Assembly (NCBI GenBank): GCA_029204225.1
Contig: CM055098.1
Coordinates: forward strand, 14,276,533 to 14,340,532
Length of the DNA: 64,000 nt
Direction of reading: 5' to 3'
Origin: Diphasiastrum complanatum
Taxonomy: Eukaryota; Streptophyta; Lycopodiopsida; Lycopodiales; Lycopodiaceae
The notes under the pieces: model-generated
What the model was told of the DNA's origin: nothing
The model's database searches: none
Seen by the model: the letters and a program-made list of their open reading frames with translations, nothing else
Made by a program: the position numbers and the translations under genes
Shown here: in pieces, positions 11,168-22,982 of the stretch
How positions within the stretch are numbered: the stretch's first letter is position 1
Layout of the letters: the number at the start of each line of letters is the position of its first letter

Positions 11168-12450
11168 GGACAATCGATTCATTGAAGGGATTGACACTCA
11201 AATGATTTTAGGGTTTGGGACATCTAAGAGTCTAGTTCGCACTTTTGTTGTTTGGGTTTGTGCCATAAAATGTGAAGAAAACATTGTTCGAGCAAAAAGC
11301 AATCCTCAATATTTATATGATTAGAGTGAGCCATAGCTTGTTGGAATCATGACTCGTGATAGTGATGCATGTCAAAAGTAGTAATCAGGCTAAGTGTAAT
11401 TTTAGGCAATTCACCAATTGAACGACTTGGTCATGTTGTTCTTGCGAATTGAGGCAATTTTGCTTAAAACATCATGTTTCGGGCTAGGGTAGTAGGGCAC
11501 AATTTTCCATGGTGACTACAGAGCTTTCTATTCCATAATTGATACCCTAGCTCATCCCTCCTCTTGGCTTATACATGTAGGTGGGCGTGGAGGTGGATGA
11601 CACCCAACCTTCTATGCTTTTTTGAGTGCAACGTGAGGAAAATATGTGATGGACATGAGAAAGCTTTGTTGCACTATGCTTTTATTCAACAAGGATGGTG
11701 TCCCCCATCTCTAGGAGGGAACTGGCTGATGGCAAATAGTAGTACTGCCTTCGGAAGTGTAGTTATTAAGCTTGTATCATTTCTCGCTTGATATTTGCTT
11801 ATGGGATTTCTCTAGTGCTTGGTGTTTTTTTGCAATGTTCATACAACAACGTAGGAGTTAGAGCAAGGGAATTTCCTTCGTCTACCAGCTTGAAGCTTTT
11901 GTGTTGCATGTAGGCTTCTTTGTGTGCTTTAGTTGTTTGAGCTTAAGATTCTCTTTTGTCAATGGTCAAAGCTTTTCTTGAACATGTCGACTATACTGTG
12001 CGTCTGGATTTTTGATTGTTTTAAGCAATCAAATTGCTATTGGACCTACATCTTCGTAATCTTTTTTCCGATTTTGTTATGTAGATGAGTGTTTGTGATA
12101 TATTGTATGCTTGCATTAGCAAGTTGAACTGACAAGAGATCTCCCTCCCATGACTGTAATATTGTGGAGAGCGAGTTCTAGGTGTGCGAATTCTTGCGTG
12201 GGATATTGTATTTGACTTTACTTTGATGTCTGTCTTTTTACTTGACTTGGATACCTTTCTAGTTCATGACTGTAATGTGTTGAAAAGTGTCATGGGGCTT
12301 GTTATGTCCACAACCTTTCTTTGTGTTTTGCATGCTTGATGGAACATTGTCTAATTTATAATGTGTACAAATTGGATGCATTTATGGATGGGCATTTAAG
12401 GGTTACATCATTCTTTGTTTGATGTGTAATTTGTAAGAAAAAAACTATGG
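11168..12450 (+). repeat. Old 3' LTR of coding-poor LTR element
   Basis: Partner of the repeat at 6850-8428, with several small deletions (about 1.28 kb against 1.58 kb). Matching words continue as far as the GATGTGTAA(T/C)(T/A)TGT region near 12430. No clean target-site duplication could be found. Confidence 0.5.
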
Positions 12451-13002
12451 TGTTTATGAATATTTGTGGGGTTGTTGCAATTGCCTATTCCTTGTTTTTC
12501 ATTACCTCCATTTCTTTTTTTGAGCCTCTTTTTTCATGATCTTTGTATACATGTAACCGTCCATGTGTGAACCCTTTCTAGTCTTGTTTACCAATGCTTG
12601 ATGCACTTTCCTACTTTGGCCTTCACTATTGTGCTCCCACAATTCAATTCACCTCTTTTTGGGTGTCCTCTGTGATTATTTCATCGAGCACCATCATGTT
12701 GTGTCCCTTATTTTGTTGCCTCCTTCCGTGCTTTTAGCCAAATCTTCATTTTTCTCCGAAACCTCATTTGAACAAGTTCCTTTCACTTTTAGTCTTCAAC
12801 CCCTTTCTTCCCACCCGAATCAATTTTCCCTCCAGCCCTATTCCTCTATATCCCCTGCTGGGCTATTTGCGTAACCTCTGCCTCTACCTCTGGGCCCTTT
12901 CTTCTCCTTTCTAGGTCTCTCTTTTTAGTTACTTTCATCAGTTGTTTAGTATGCTAAAATTTTATGTGCTTATTTTGGTTTTAGTCTAATTTAGTTCAAT
13001 TT
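12451..13002. other. Unassigned intron 2 sequence
   Basis: T-rich, then pyrimidine-rich sequence with no recognised feature. An 81-codon frame at 12629-12874 matches no family I know. Confidence 0.3.
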
Positions 13003-13209
13003 AGACATGAGGGTCCGGGCCGGGAATGGCCATTTCTTGTCCGCGACGGCGCACGGGTGCGCCCAAATTTTTTTTAATTTTTTTTTTGGACGCTTGACGC
13101 GCCCAGGGGACGCGTCCGGGCGCAGGCGCGTTCGGGTCCCGAGCGCGCCCCCAAGACTCGGACGCAATTTAAAAAAAGAAAACAAAAAACAGGCGCTACC
13201 AGACCCGCG

Positions 13210-13263
<54 letters not shown>

Positions 13264-13371
13264 GTACAGGTGGGTGCGTGCGTGTGTTCTGATTTGTGTG
13301 TGTGTGGGGAATAGATTAGGGTTTAGGATATAGGAGGAGAGCGAGAGAGAGAGAATAGATTTGTGTGCCTT

Positions 13372-13456
<85 letters not shown>
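13003..13456 (+). mobile_element. GC-rich hAT-like terminal fragment with GA and GT tracts
   Basis: It begins AGACATGAGGGTCCGGGCCGG, the same 21 bases that open the element at 44761. A very GC-rich block with repeated GACGCG words follows, then an oligo-A stretch, (GA)n at 13212-13262, a GT-rich stretch, and a second (GA)n at 13381-13456. The same order (GC-rich end, GA, GT) is seen at 44761 and in the hAT element at 38271. The right terminus is missing; a Copia fragment follows directly. Confidence 0.5.
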
Positions 13457-13458
<2 letters not shown>

Positions 13459-13469
13459 CATAACCCTGT

Positions 13470-13815
13470 GGTGGAGTGGCTGAAAATTGGGGTGAAGCAA
13501 TAACTTGTGCTGATTATTTGTGCAATAGATTGTCTAACCAAGCCATTGGAGGAATCACACCATTTGAAGCTCTATATGGAGAGAAGCCCAATCTCAAGGA
13601 TCTCAAAGTTTTTGGATCCACTTGCTATGTATACCAATCCTTGGATACAAGGAAGAAGGATGATGCAACCTCCATCAAAGGCATCTTTGTGGGATATGGT
13701 GAGAATAGCAAATTATATAGAGTCTTCAATATCATCATTAGCAAGGTGATAGTGAGTAGGGATGTTATTTTTGATGAAGGACATGCTTGTGATTTGGATG
13801 ATAATGCTACTAATC
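13470..13815 (+). pseudogene. Copia integrase C-terminal fragment
   Basis: The frame starting 13476 encodes the end of a Ty1/copia integrase core. CADYLCNRLS and GGITPFEALYGEKPNLKDLKVFGSTCYV form the classic TP(F/Y)E(L/A)LYG..P...LKVFG block, followed by GIFVGYGENSKLYRVFN and VIVSRDVIFDE. The catalytic DDE part, gag, RT and RNase H are absent, and similarity fades after about residue 110. It sits immediately after the GA tract of a hAT-like end. Confidence 0.8.
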
Positions 13816-15409
13816 ATCTTGATGCCAAGGATCATGCTAGGATGAAACTTTTGCTCGTTGCTCAATATATTCTAAAGTTTTGTCTCATGCTACATGAGAG
13901 CTTAAAGCATGACCTATTTTGGTCCTTACAAGGCCCCAAAGGTGGCTCAAACGTCTGTTTTTTGGAGGAGATTAGAACCTACCCCAAAAATGAAAGCAAA
14001 ATAAAAACCCACATTTGAAACACTCTACAAACATTGGAGTATGTCAATGTTTGGAACCTTTTTTGAGTTGCAACTATGGGCCAGCCCTACAAAAAGGGAC
14101 CTTTGTGTTTGTATGAACGTTCACGTTTGACAAAGTCTATCTCAGATTAACCTAGTGGAAGTGTGGTGGTACTTTTACATTCCTTTGGTACTGTCGGTCC
14201 TTTAGGTTGGCTTGGCATACATACTGCTACCATGGGATGTACATGACAATTGCCAACAGCTTGTTCATTGGCTGGCATGCTATTTTATATGTAGCATATT
14301 CTTCATATTGATTTTCGTGTCCATTGGGCTGGCATTCTGTGGTGCTCATATTGATGCTGTTCTCTTGCATTTTGGGCGTTACTGCTATGTAATGTTAAAT
14401 TCTATATTGTTGATATCCAAATTTTCCTATGATCCTCTTACTCAATCAGGGTGGCTCAAAAGATGAGTGATGTGTCCATGTCCATTGCATGCTTCATGTA
14501 CATTAGGATTACATGTAGCTGGATTTCCTTATTATCCCATGACAACAAATTCTTTAAGACACTGATGCGAAGAGGCTTTTTGTTAGTGTTTCTTAATAGG
14601 CCTCCTTAATTGATAGGTGGCAAAAAAGTGCTTAAGGCACATTGGCAGATTCGTATTATTGGTATTTGGTAGCAACATCCACATTTCAGGCTATTTCAAC
14701 AACTATTTCATGTTGTGGCATTTTGCTCAACATTTATATTCTTGCAGTAAGTACACATATGGCATATGCATTTTTGAGTCCATCGACATGATATTGACAT
14801 TTTGCAGCCACATCTCTAGCATATGCATTTTTGCAGTTTTATTTCTTTTGACATGCACATTGGTTTCATATCATAGCCCACACTTATTTGGGTCTATTAT
14901 TGCTTCCAAGTCAGTGTTTTGTTAGTGTCTCTATCAATTGAGTATTAGGCCGTGAGTCTAGATAAGGTTGGGCAATCTTAGCCCTAATCCTACAACACCG
15001 CCTTCGAAGGTTTGCTCTAGGGCCTTCAAACTAGTTTAAATAGATTAGGTTCTCTACTGGTCATTTTATTGCTTATGATTTTGATGTTTATGAGTGCCTT
15101 GGTAGGAGTTGCTTAGTGATGTTCTTGTAGGACAATGTTTTGTTGGTTGTATGGTGTTATTTGTAAGGGATTTTTATTGATCAACTTATACTACTTATTG
15201 TTCTTATGTGATGCCATATCTACGATGTGTGCTCATAACAAATTCAAAATTGTACTTCATGTTACATTTTTGGCTATTTCAATCTTTCATTGCTTGATTT
15301 TGCATGCAATTTCGACATTGTGAGATTATTTATGATGCCTTTCTTGAAATTTGTTCAATCTCACATTTTATTATCACTTATAGTCACTTTAAACTTTGTT
15401 GCCCCTTAG
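13816..15409. other. Unassigned end of intron 2
   Basis: AT-rich sequence without a recognised gene. Frames of 62-102 codons at 14212, 14617 and 15135 are hydrophobic by composition (T-rich DNA) and resemble no known protein. The last 15 bases, TTTGTTGCCCCTTAG, are a good splice acceptor for exon 3. Confidence 0.35.
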
Positions 15410-15527
15410 GTATGCCGAGAACATAGAGAATCTGGGATTCTTCTTCAAGGACATCGAGCTCCCTCACATTTGCCTGCAAAGTTTTTGGAACAAGTGCAAA
15501 ACTTAAAGGAGGAACTTTCTTGTCAAG
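15410..15527 (+). CDS. HDA15-like: HDA15-like histone deacetylase, exon 3 (end of zinc finger)
   Basis: This exon has 39 codons plus one base. It enters at phase 0 and ends TGTCAAG|GTGCAA at phase 1. It begins VCREHRESGILLQGHRAPSH. The first C supplies the last zinc ligand of the finger begun in exon 2, and EHRESGIL matches EHKESGIL directly after the finger in Arabidopsis HDA15. A short helical, possibly coiled-coil, segment follows (PAKFLEQVQNLKEELS). It is isolated between transposon-filled introns and would be missed by most exon finders. The one-base overhang is completed exactly by the two leading bases of exon 4. Confidence 0.8.
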
Positions 15528-16048
15528 GTGCAAATAGAGCTTTGTTTTTTGCAATCATTTCATCTCTTGAACTTAGAAAGTTATCTACACTTTAATTGGA
15601 AATGCTTACATATGGTGATTAGTGTAAATATCTTCAAATATTTTCTATCATTTGTTATTTGTGGCTTCTAAAATTCGTTATGATCTACATGGTAACTTGA
15701 AGTATAGTCACCACCAAGTTTGTTGAATATGATGAGTTGTAAATAACATACTTAGGGTGAGAACATTGCATACCAATTACCAGTAAAATATATCTTCGAC
15801 AGGTGAAACCTCTTCTCTTAGATGCGACCTGTCTAGTTATGTTCACGCTAAATTTGTTGCTTGGTTTTAGTTCTTGCAATGTTTATTTTTATTTTTCTTT
15901 AAAATCAATCACCTGTAAAAGCCTATGCCTTTTTAGGCAGTTTACATGTGATTCAAGTTATGGACAATATTGGTTGGAGCTTCATGAGAGAACAAAACAT
16001 CACGTAGATAGCACATATATAATGGACAACAGACTGTAAATCGTAGAT
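15528..16048. other. Start of intron 3
   Basis: AT-rich intron sequence with no recognised feature. It ends at the target-site duplication of gypsy A. Confidence 0.4.
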
Positions 16049-16053
16049 CAATC

Positions 16054-16427
16054 AGTTACAAGCTAAGATTCACTAGCTATGCTAGAAAGCAGGACTTAAG
16101 CTAGAAAGCAGGAAGAGAATGCTTAAGGAGGCTAAAGAGGAGCAATCATCATAAACTGAATAAAGGAATACAATGCTGCCCTACTTATACCCTCTCCCTG
16201 AATCAAATGGAGGATTCAAAAAAAGGGAGGGAAAAGGATTTGGAGGGAAAATAGTGCGCCCTCCCAATAGGAGGACCCCCACTCCAAATTAATGTGACCA
16301 AGTCCTAAAAATATAACCAAATAGGGCCCAAGGCCAATATATGAATAAAAAGGGCCCTTAGGCCTGCTTATGCATAATAACAATAAAAGAATGGACGCGA
16401 CGAATGTAATGAGCCAAGTCCATAGCT
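16054..16427 (-). repeat. Gypsy A 3' LTR
   Basis: On the + strand this runs from AGTTACAA to CATAGCT. Together with the right LTR it defines short inverted ends AGTTA...TAACT (one G/A difference here) in place of the usual TG...CA. Confidence 0.85.
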
Positions 16428-16440
16428 CTCCCCTGCAGAA
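16428..16440 (-). other. Gypsy A polypurine tract
   Basis: In element sense it reads CTGCAGGGGAG, directly before the 3' LTR. It is the plus-strand primer site. Confidence 0.6.
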
Positions 16441-16644
16441 AAACAAAGCCCTCCACCGGCTAGCAAGCATAATGCCTATCTAAAACAATAATGTAAGCAT
16501 GCTAAATACTGAAAAATCACGAACTAATGGAAATACTGATGGAGAGGACATAAGTCGTCACAACAGATACCCCAAAAGCATCATAACTGTGTAAAGCAAG
16601 TACTAAGCAAATACGACAATAAAGAATAGTCATAGCTAGCCGAA

Positions 16645-17070
16645 TCATGAAGCAGAGGGAACATCTACAATGACATCTGTAGTAGAGGAGAGAACTAAAG
16701 CCATGAGGGCTCGAGCCTGATCTGCCAATAATGGTGTATGATAAAACACATCAATAGGCTCCCAAGTGGCCTCCTCAAGAGGACGACCATCCCACTGTAC
16801 TAAAAACTGAACCTGCCTGCGACGTCGACTGTACTGAAGGCGAACCTGATGGATGGCGGCTGGCAAAAAAGGGAACAGCTCTGGCTCTGTAGGAAATGTG
16901 AGATCACGAGGAGCATCATCCTCAATGGCAGCTCGTAACAGGCTAACATGAAAGATATCACAAGCTCGTGTAGAATCGGGCAACTGTAACCGGTATTTAA
17001 CAGGGCTGAGGCGATCCAAGATACAGTAAGGCCCATAATAGCGTGGTGCAAGCTTCTCAGTAGAAGCGTG
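16645..17070 (-). pseudogene. Gypsy A integrase C-terminus with chromodomain-like end
   Basis: It continues the integrase frame after an in-frame TAG near 17068-17070. The segment LAPRYYGPY...LDRLSPVKYRLQLPDST...IFHVSLLRAA is the GPF/Y-type module of gypsy integrases. AIHQVRLQYSRRRRQVQFLVQWDGRPLEEATWEP then matches the second half of a group II chromodomain (VQW.G....ATWE). Chromodomains direct chromovirus integration to marked chromatin. Without the stop this would join the integrase in one frame. Confidence 0.8.
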
Positions 17071-18444
17071 ACCCTAAACAAAGTGATGACGTGCAAAGCG
17101 TAACTGGAGGTAAACCATATCACCAACTTGAAACTCAACATGACGGCGATGACGATCAACAGAAGTCTGATAGCGCTGCTGAACATGCTGTAAGTGAGTA
17201 GTAGCCCTAGCAATAAGCTCACGAGGACCGGATAAAAAAGAAGCAATGGTAACTGGTGTATCATCAGGAGGAAGAGGCACCCCTGGCAAAAGTGGAGCAT
17301 ACCCATGAGCCAATAAGAAAGGTGAAACTCCAGTGCTGGTACTAACAGAGCTATTATAGCTATACTCTGCCAAACATAAATGCTGGTCCCAATCCTTCTC
17401 GGAAGGAGAAACAAAATGTCGAAGGTAATCCTCAAGGATCCGATTAAGGACATCAGTCTGCCCATCAACAGTAGAATGATAAGCAGTACCCATCAGAAGC
17501 TGTACATCTAAAATATGCATAAGCTCTGTCCAGAACGTAGATGTAAACTTACTATCCCGATCAGATAGGATAGTACGTGGCATACCATGCAGGCGAAAAA
17601 TATCTGATAGAAAAAGACGTGCGCCTTGCTCAGCTGTAATAGTACTGCGGACCGGTATAAAGTGTGCCTGTTTCGAGAACCGATCTACCACCACCATACA
17701 AGAGTCATGACCACGATGGGTATGAGAAAGACCAAGGATAAAGTCCATAGAAATATCTGTCCACTGGCGATGAGGAATGGGCCAACTCTGGAGCAAACCA
17801 ACGGACTTAGCACGGGAGTATTTATTACGGGCACAAAAAGGACAATCACGAATAAGATGGGCTAGCTCAGACTTCGTGGATGGCCAATAGAAATTGTCTT
17901 TAAGACGCGCATAAGACTTTTGAAAACCAAAATGGCCACCAATAGGGGAAGCATGAGCATCAAACAACAACTGAGGACGAATGGAAAGAGAACTGGGAAT
18001 ACATAAAGCACCATAGTGGTATAAACGATCATCAACAATAGTATAAACCTGGAACTTCCGAGAGGACGAAAGGGGACGAGTATGATAAACATCAGAAAAG
18101 TTAGAAGAAGACAAATATGCGGCCGGTAAATCATCAAACCAAGAAGGAACTGAAGCAACAATACTACGTAACAATGCAGGAAGACGAGATAAAGCATCAG
18201 CGGCCGTGTTTGCCTTGCCTGGACGATACAAAATATCAAAATGAAAAGACTGTAAAAATTGTAACCAACGATATTGACGATCACTAAGATCACGCTGAGA
18301 AAAAAGATAACGGAGAGACTGATGATCAGTAATAATATCAAAGGGAACACGATACAAATAATGACGCCATTTCTTAAGAGCATGGATGACAACAAGTAGC
18401 TCTTTTTCATGTACAGAGTAACGTTGCTCATAAGAGCGCAAACG
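17071..18444 (-). pseudogene. Gypsy A RNase H (partial) and integrase
   Basis: The 455-codon frame opens in the middle of RNase H ([24 protein letters not shown], then [15 protein letters not shown] and NTAADALSR). It continues through an intact integrase zinc domain (HAS...GGH...CPFC) and core. Catalytic Asp1 is in SMDFILGLS and Asp2 in LSDRDSKF. The third acidic position, 35 residues after Asp2, is Asp (DGQTDVLN) where the family has Glu (DGQTERVN). The first RNase H aspartate (normally in TDAS) is lost with the upstream deletion. Both changes predict an inactive protein. The junction near 18455 joins ...DQVKHL to [12 protein letters not shown] out of frame. Confidence 0.85.
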
Positions 18445-19460
18445 ACGAGACTCATAAGCAGATGTTTTACTTGATCAGACAAAGAAGTACTAAAAACAAG
18501 AATGTCATCAAAATAAACTAAGACACAAACACCTAAAAGAGGACGTAAAATATTATTCATAGCATTTTGAAATGTCGCTGGACCATTCTGAACCCCAAAT
18601 GGAAGAACACGAAATTCATACAAACCCAAATGAGTACGAAATGCAGGCTTATGCTCATCAGAAGGACGCATCCTAATTTGGTAGTATCCAGAACGTAGGT
18701 CAATTTTGGAAAAGATGGAAGAAGTGCCAAGCTGATCAAAAAGGTCATCCATGTGAGGTATAGGATACTGATTACGGTTAGTCAGCTTGTTTAAAGCACG
18801 ATAGTCAATGCAAAGGTGGGTTCCAACTTTTTTGGCAACAAGGTGGACAGGAGCACCAAAAGGACTATGGCTAGGAACAATGAGGCCCTGACGTGAAAGG
18901 GAAGCAATTTGGAGCTGGACCTCATCACGTTCATCTTTAGACATACGATATGGAGCACGAGAGGGTGGGGTAGCACCAGGAATAAGATCAATATGGTGGG
19001 TGACATCTCGTAATGGTGGCAGAGACGTAGTTTCTGAAAAGACCACAGAATACCAATGCAATAAGTTAGAAATCACCTGAGGAAGAGGACCCATGGATGG
19101 AGTAGGAGCAACAGCAACTGATGTACTCTGAATGATAAAAAGAGCTGCACCCTGAGCCTTTGGCAGGCTACGCATAAACTGCTTCCCGGTAACCAACTGA
19201 TAGTCACCCTGGGAATCAATACCAAAAAGTAAATGATGCCGACCAGCATGTGTAAAAGACAATGTCTGTTGAGAAAGATCCACAGCAACATAACCAAGGG
19301 ATGAAAACCAATCTGCACCAAGAATAATGTCATAGCGCTCCAGAGGAATAATATAGAAATCTGCCTGTCCAGAGAAGTCACCAATGCTATAGTCCAAGCC
19401 CTGAAACATCTGAGAGCTGATAAAAGTATGTGAGCTAGCAACCTCGACACTGAGAGACTA
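18445..19460 (-). pseudogene. Gypsy A protease and reverse transcriptase (truncated)
   Basis: The protease active site is altered: the expected VDTGASHTFIS reads [11 protein letters not shown], so the catalytic Asp is Glu. [17 protein letters not shown] follows. The RT palm is well kept: [54 protein letters not shown] and the catalytic [10 protein letters not shown]. Shortly after YFDD the RT thumb, connection and first half of RNase H (about 180 residues compared with complete relatives) are deleted, and the frame shifts into unrelated residues. Confidence 0.85.
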
Positions 19461-20775
19461 TGTAGCAGAAAAATGCGAACACGTAACCGAATAGAACGAG
19501 GACCAGGACACCCAGCCCAAGTAGCATAAGCAAGCTGCGCATAGCAAGCGGCAGAAGCAGGATCATCAGGAAGCGGGTCAGCCGACTCATCAACAGAATG
19601 TGGGTCAGGAGTATCAAGAATCTGGATATAAACATTAGAATCATCAGGAGTAAGAGCCTCATGGTAAAAAATAGCGGTAGGAGGACCAGGAGACTGTCGG
19701 CAATCACGGGCGAGATGATCTGGACTCTTACAGCGATAATAGAGGCGCTTTTGCTGAATCTCAGCGAACTCTGCGGCTGAATAACGGCGAACAAAGGCAG
19801 GGCGAGGTGTAGAAGGGCGAGGGGGACCGGTAGTAGAAGAAGCCAAAGTAGGAGAACTAGTGGAAAGAGGGCGAGAAAAACGAGAAGAAGTGGACAACTC
19901 AGGATACTTATGCTGCAGGGTAGTAGCCAGGGAGATAGCATTTGAGAGAGTAGGAGGCTGAAAAGAGGAAACATCATATCGTAAGGAGCCTCTAAGACCA
20001 GCAATAAAACGTGAAATAAGCTCTGTAGGATGAAGATCAGTAAAAAGGTAAGAAAGCTCAGTAAACTGATCAATATAAGCAGTCAAATGACTAGTATGGT
20101 GAAGGCTACGAAACAGATCACGTTGGCGAACCAACCACTGTGGGTCAATCATAGCCATACGAAGATCATGCCGAAAAGTAGGCCATATATGTAATCCCTC
20201 ACGAGTAGGCTCAGAGCGATAGACACGCCACCAAGTATGAGCTCGACCATCTAAATGTAACGCAACCAACTGCACTTTCTGGGTTTCAGTCTTGGGATAC
20301 ATAAGAAAATAGGTTTCTAACTTAGAGAACCAAATTTCCAAGATATTCCCATCAGATGAACCAGAATAAGTAGTAAGCTGGATGCAATCACGAAAATCAC
20401 GAGCAAAATGAGGCTCAGGATTACCTGAAAAAGTAGAAGAAGGAAATCCTGGTGGTGCGGAGGGAAATCCAGGTGGTGGTACAGAAGACCCGAAAGGAGA
20501 CCCATAAGAACTAGCACTATATGAAGGGAGTCCAAACGTACTACCAAAAGCACCTCCTGAAGATGGAGATGGAGCAGGAGCAGATGTACTCAAAATAGGA
20601 AATAAAGGTGCTTTACCAGGACGATGAAGAATGTCTGGGGGGGTGGTAGGATAGTCTCAAGGCTAGAAAGAATACGATCAATACGACTCTCAAGATGATC
20701 CATGTGGGAATCAATATGTGTAAAACGATCATCTAAAGAGCTCTGCGGAGGGTCTTCTGATGAAGAAGTCGCCAT
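19461..20775 (-). pseudogene. Gypsy A gag
   Basis: Start chosen at the ATG of MATSSSEDPPQSS at 20775. A coiled-coil-like segment (RFTHIDSHMDHLESRIDRILSSLE) precedes a frameshift at the G7 run near 20636-20642. The capsid then continues in the next frame: a P/S/G-rich segment, FRDCIQLTTYSG, LEIWFSKLETYFLMYPKTETQKVQLVALHLDGRAHTWW and FIAGLRGSLRYDV. The zinc knuckle reads YYRCKSPDHLARDC, with Tyr in place of the first Cys of C-x2-C-x4-H-x4-C. A further frameshift separates gag from the protease. Confidence 0.8.
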
Positions 20776-21249
20776 AGGGACTAAGGAAGAGACAAAAACC
20801 TGAGGGAGAGGACGTTTGTCGTCACCCCAACTTAGTCTAACTTCCGAAATCACCAAAAATGGCACGTAAACAGTCAATCAAGATGGATAATAATCAGGAA
20901 ATGAGGGGCTGAGAAAGTAGAAGGTTTCTAACAAAATGGAAAAATTGAAAGAGGAGGGTGTGAGGCAACAAATATGAACAGGAATAGGGGGCTGGAAAGA
21001 GCAGTATATGAGCAGAAAAGACAGCAAGTAGGTGTAAAAAGGAAGTGCAAAAAGGGCGCAAGCAATACCTGGGTGGGTGCTGATCCGTCGTTCACTCGGT
21101 AGTGCCAACAAAGAGAGGTAAAAGCTGAAGATAATAGGGCACTGGGCAGCACAATATGCTGAAGAATAGGCTGAAAAAAGGTGTTGAAGTAAGGTGCCAA
21201 ACAGCCTCCAATCAATAGCCGAAACGGACAGCAAGTCAGTGAAAAGAAC

Positions 21250-21775
21250 CGCTGAAAATGAGACGGTAGTAGGGCGTTGGACAATAGCTACCAAATCTGC
21301 AAAAACAATGAAAATCTGTCGAAAAAATCGACGAAAGTGATGGGTTACCGCTAAAAATGAGATGGTAGTAGGGCGCTGGACAGCCACCAATCAATATAAA
21401 AAATGGACAGCAAATCGGTGATGAAAAGTGTCGAACATAATGAGGTAGTACGGCGCTGGGCAATAGCTACCAAATCTGCGAAAACAATGAAAATCTGCCG
21501 AAAAAATCGACGAAAGTGATGGGTTAGCAGGGCGCTGGACAGCCTCCACCAAAACTGCAAAAAATGATGAAGAAATCGTCGAAAGTGATGGGCAGTAGGG
21601 CGCTGGACAGCCACCACCAATCTGCAAAAATGACGGAGAAAAATCGATGAAAGTGATGGGTGGTAGGGCGCTGGACAGCCTCCACCAATCTACAGGAAGG
21701 TTGACGGAGAAAAATTGATGAAAGTGGTGGGTGGTAGGGCGCTGGACAGCCTCCACCAATCTACAGGAAAGTGCT
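21250..21775 (-). repeat. Tandem repeats in gypsy A 5' leader
   Basis: At least seven imperfect units share GTAGGGCGCTGGACAGCC(T/A)CCACCAATCT and GAAAAA(A)TCGA(C/T)GAAAGTGATGGGT. The last three units before the PBS have a period of about 69 bases; earlier units are about 85-95 bases and alternate between ACAATAGCTACC and ACAGCCACC versions. In element sense the array lies between the PBS and gag. Confidence 0.8.
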
Positions 21776-21784
21776 CTGATACCA
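21773..21784 (-). other. Gypsy A primer-binding site (initiator tRNA-Met)
   Basis: In element sense TGGTATCAGAGC starts directly after the LTR end ...TTGTAACT. This is the standard plant PBS complementary to the 3' end of initiator tRNA-Met. Confidence 0.85.
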
Positions 21785-22157
21785 AGTTACAATCTAAGAT
21801 TCACTAGCTATGCTAGAAAGCAAGACTTAAGCTAGAAAGCGGGAAGAGAATGCTTAAGGAGGCTAAAGAGGAGCAATCATCATAAACTGAATAAAGGAAT
21901 ACAATGCTGCCCTACTTATACCCTCTGCGTGAATCAAATGGAGGATTCAAAAAAAGGGAGGGAAAAGGATTTGGAGGGAAAATAGTGCGCCCTCCCAATA
22001 GGAGGACCCCCACTCCAAATCAATGTGACAAGTCCTAAAAATATAACCAAATAGGGCCCAAGGCTAGTATATGAATAAAAAGGGCCCTTAGGCCTGCTTA
22101 TGCAAAATAACAATAAAAGAATGGACGCGGCGAATGTAATGAGCCAAGTCCATAACT
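21785..22157 (-). repeat. Gypsy A 5' LTR
   Basis: From AGTTACAA to CATAACT on the + strand, followed by TSD CAATC. It is collinear with the 16054 LTR, with about 12 differences including single-base indels. Confidence 0.85.
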
Positions 22158-22162
22158 CAATC

Positions 22163-22745
<583 letters not shown>

Positions 22746-22754
22746 TATTAACTT

Positions 22755-22790
22755 CTTTTGGGCACCCGTGGGTGCATAAGACCAAAAAGA
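22755..22790 (-). other. LINE L1 3' terminal hairpin
   Basis: Minus strand: inner stem GCACCC/GGGTGC with a two-base loop (22762-22775), flanked by UCUU and AAGA that can pair as an outer stem. It lies about 20 bases before the (CT)n tail. The inner stem is AUGCC/GGCAU in L2, L3 and L5, so both sides have changed together. Confidence 0.6.
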
Positions 22791-22982
22791 AAATATGTAC
22801 AAGCAACAGTGGGAGCATCATCCATAGGAGGACGTGGCCGTAAAATGCTATAAACTAGCTACGAATGAAAGTAGAACAAAGCAGAAGTGAAATAAGCCCA
22901 CAACCCGGGCCAGGTATAACAGAAGAACTATAGAAAAAGTACCAATGCCCACAACCCGGGCCAGGTGGAGAATAAGTACATA

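Larger units (their letters stand above)
16049..22162 (-). mobile_element. Ty3/gypsy chromovirus, gypsy A (complete but broken)
   Basis: Two LTRs (16054-16427 and 21785-22157) flank gag, protease, RT, a partial RNase H, integrase and a chromodomain-like end, all on the minus strand. The 5-bp target-site duplication CAATC is at 16049-16053 and 22158-22162. The primer-binding site abuts the right LTR and the polypurine tract abuts the left. The LTRs differ at about a dozen positions (roughly 97% identity), so the insertion is moderately young. Frameshifts, stops and a deletion at the RT/RNase H join make it non-autonomous. It lies in intron 3, antisense to the host gene. Confidence 0.9.

Noticed and set aside
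14617-14925. 102-codon hydrophobic frame that could be a membrane protein
   Set aside because: Hydrophobicity follows from T-rich DNA; no conserved motif, promoter or splice context.
16054-22157. Gypsy A ends as TG...CA
   Set aside because: No TG/CA pair sits next to matching target duplications; AGTTA/TAACT with CAATC fits exactly.
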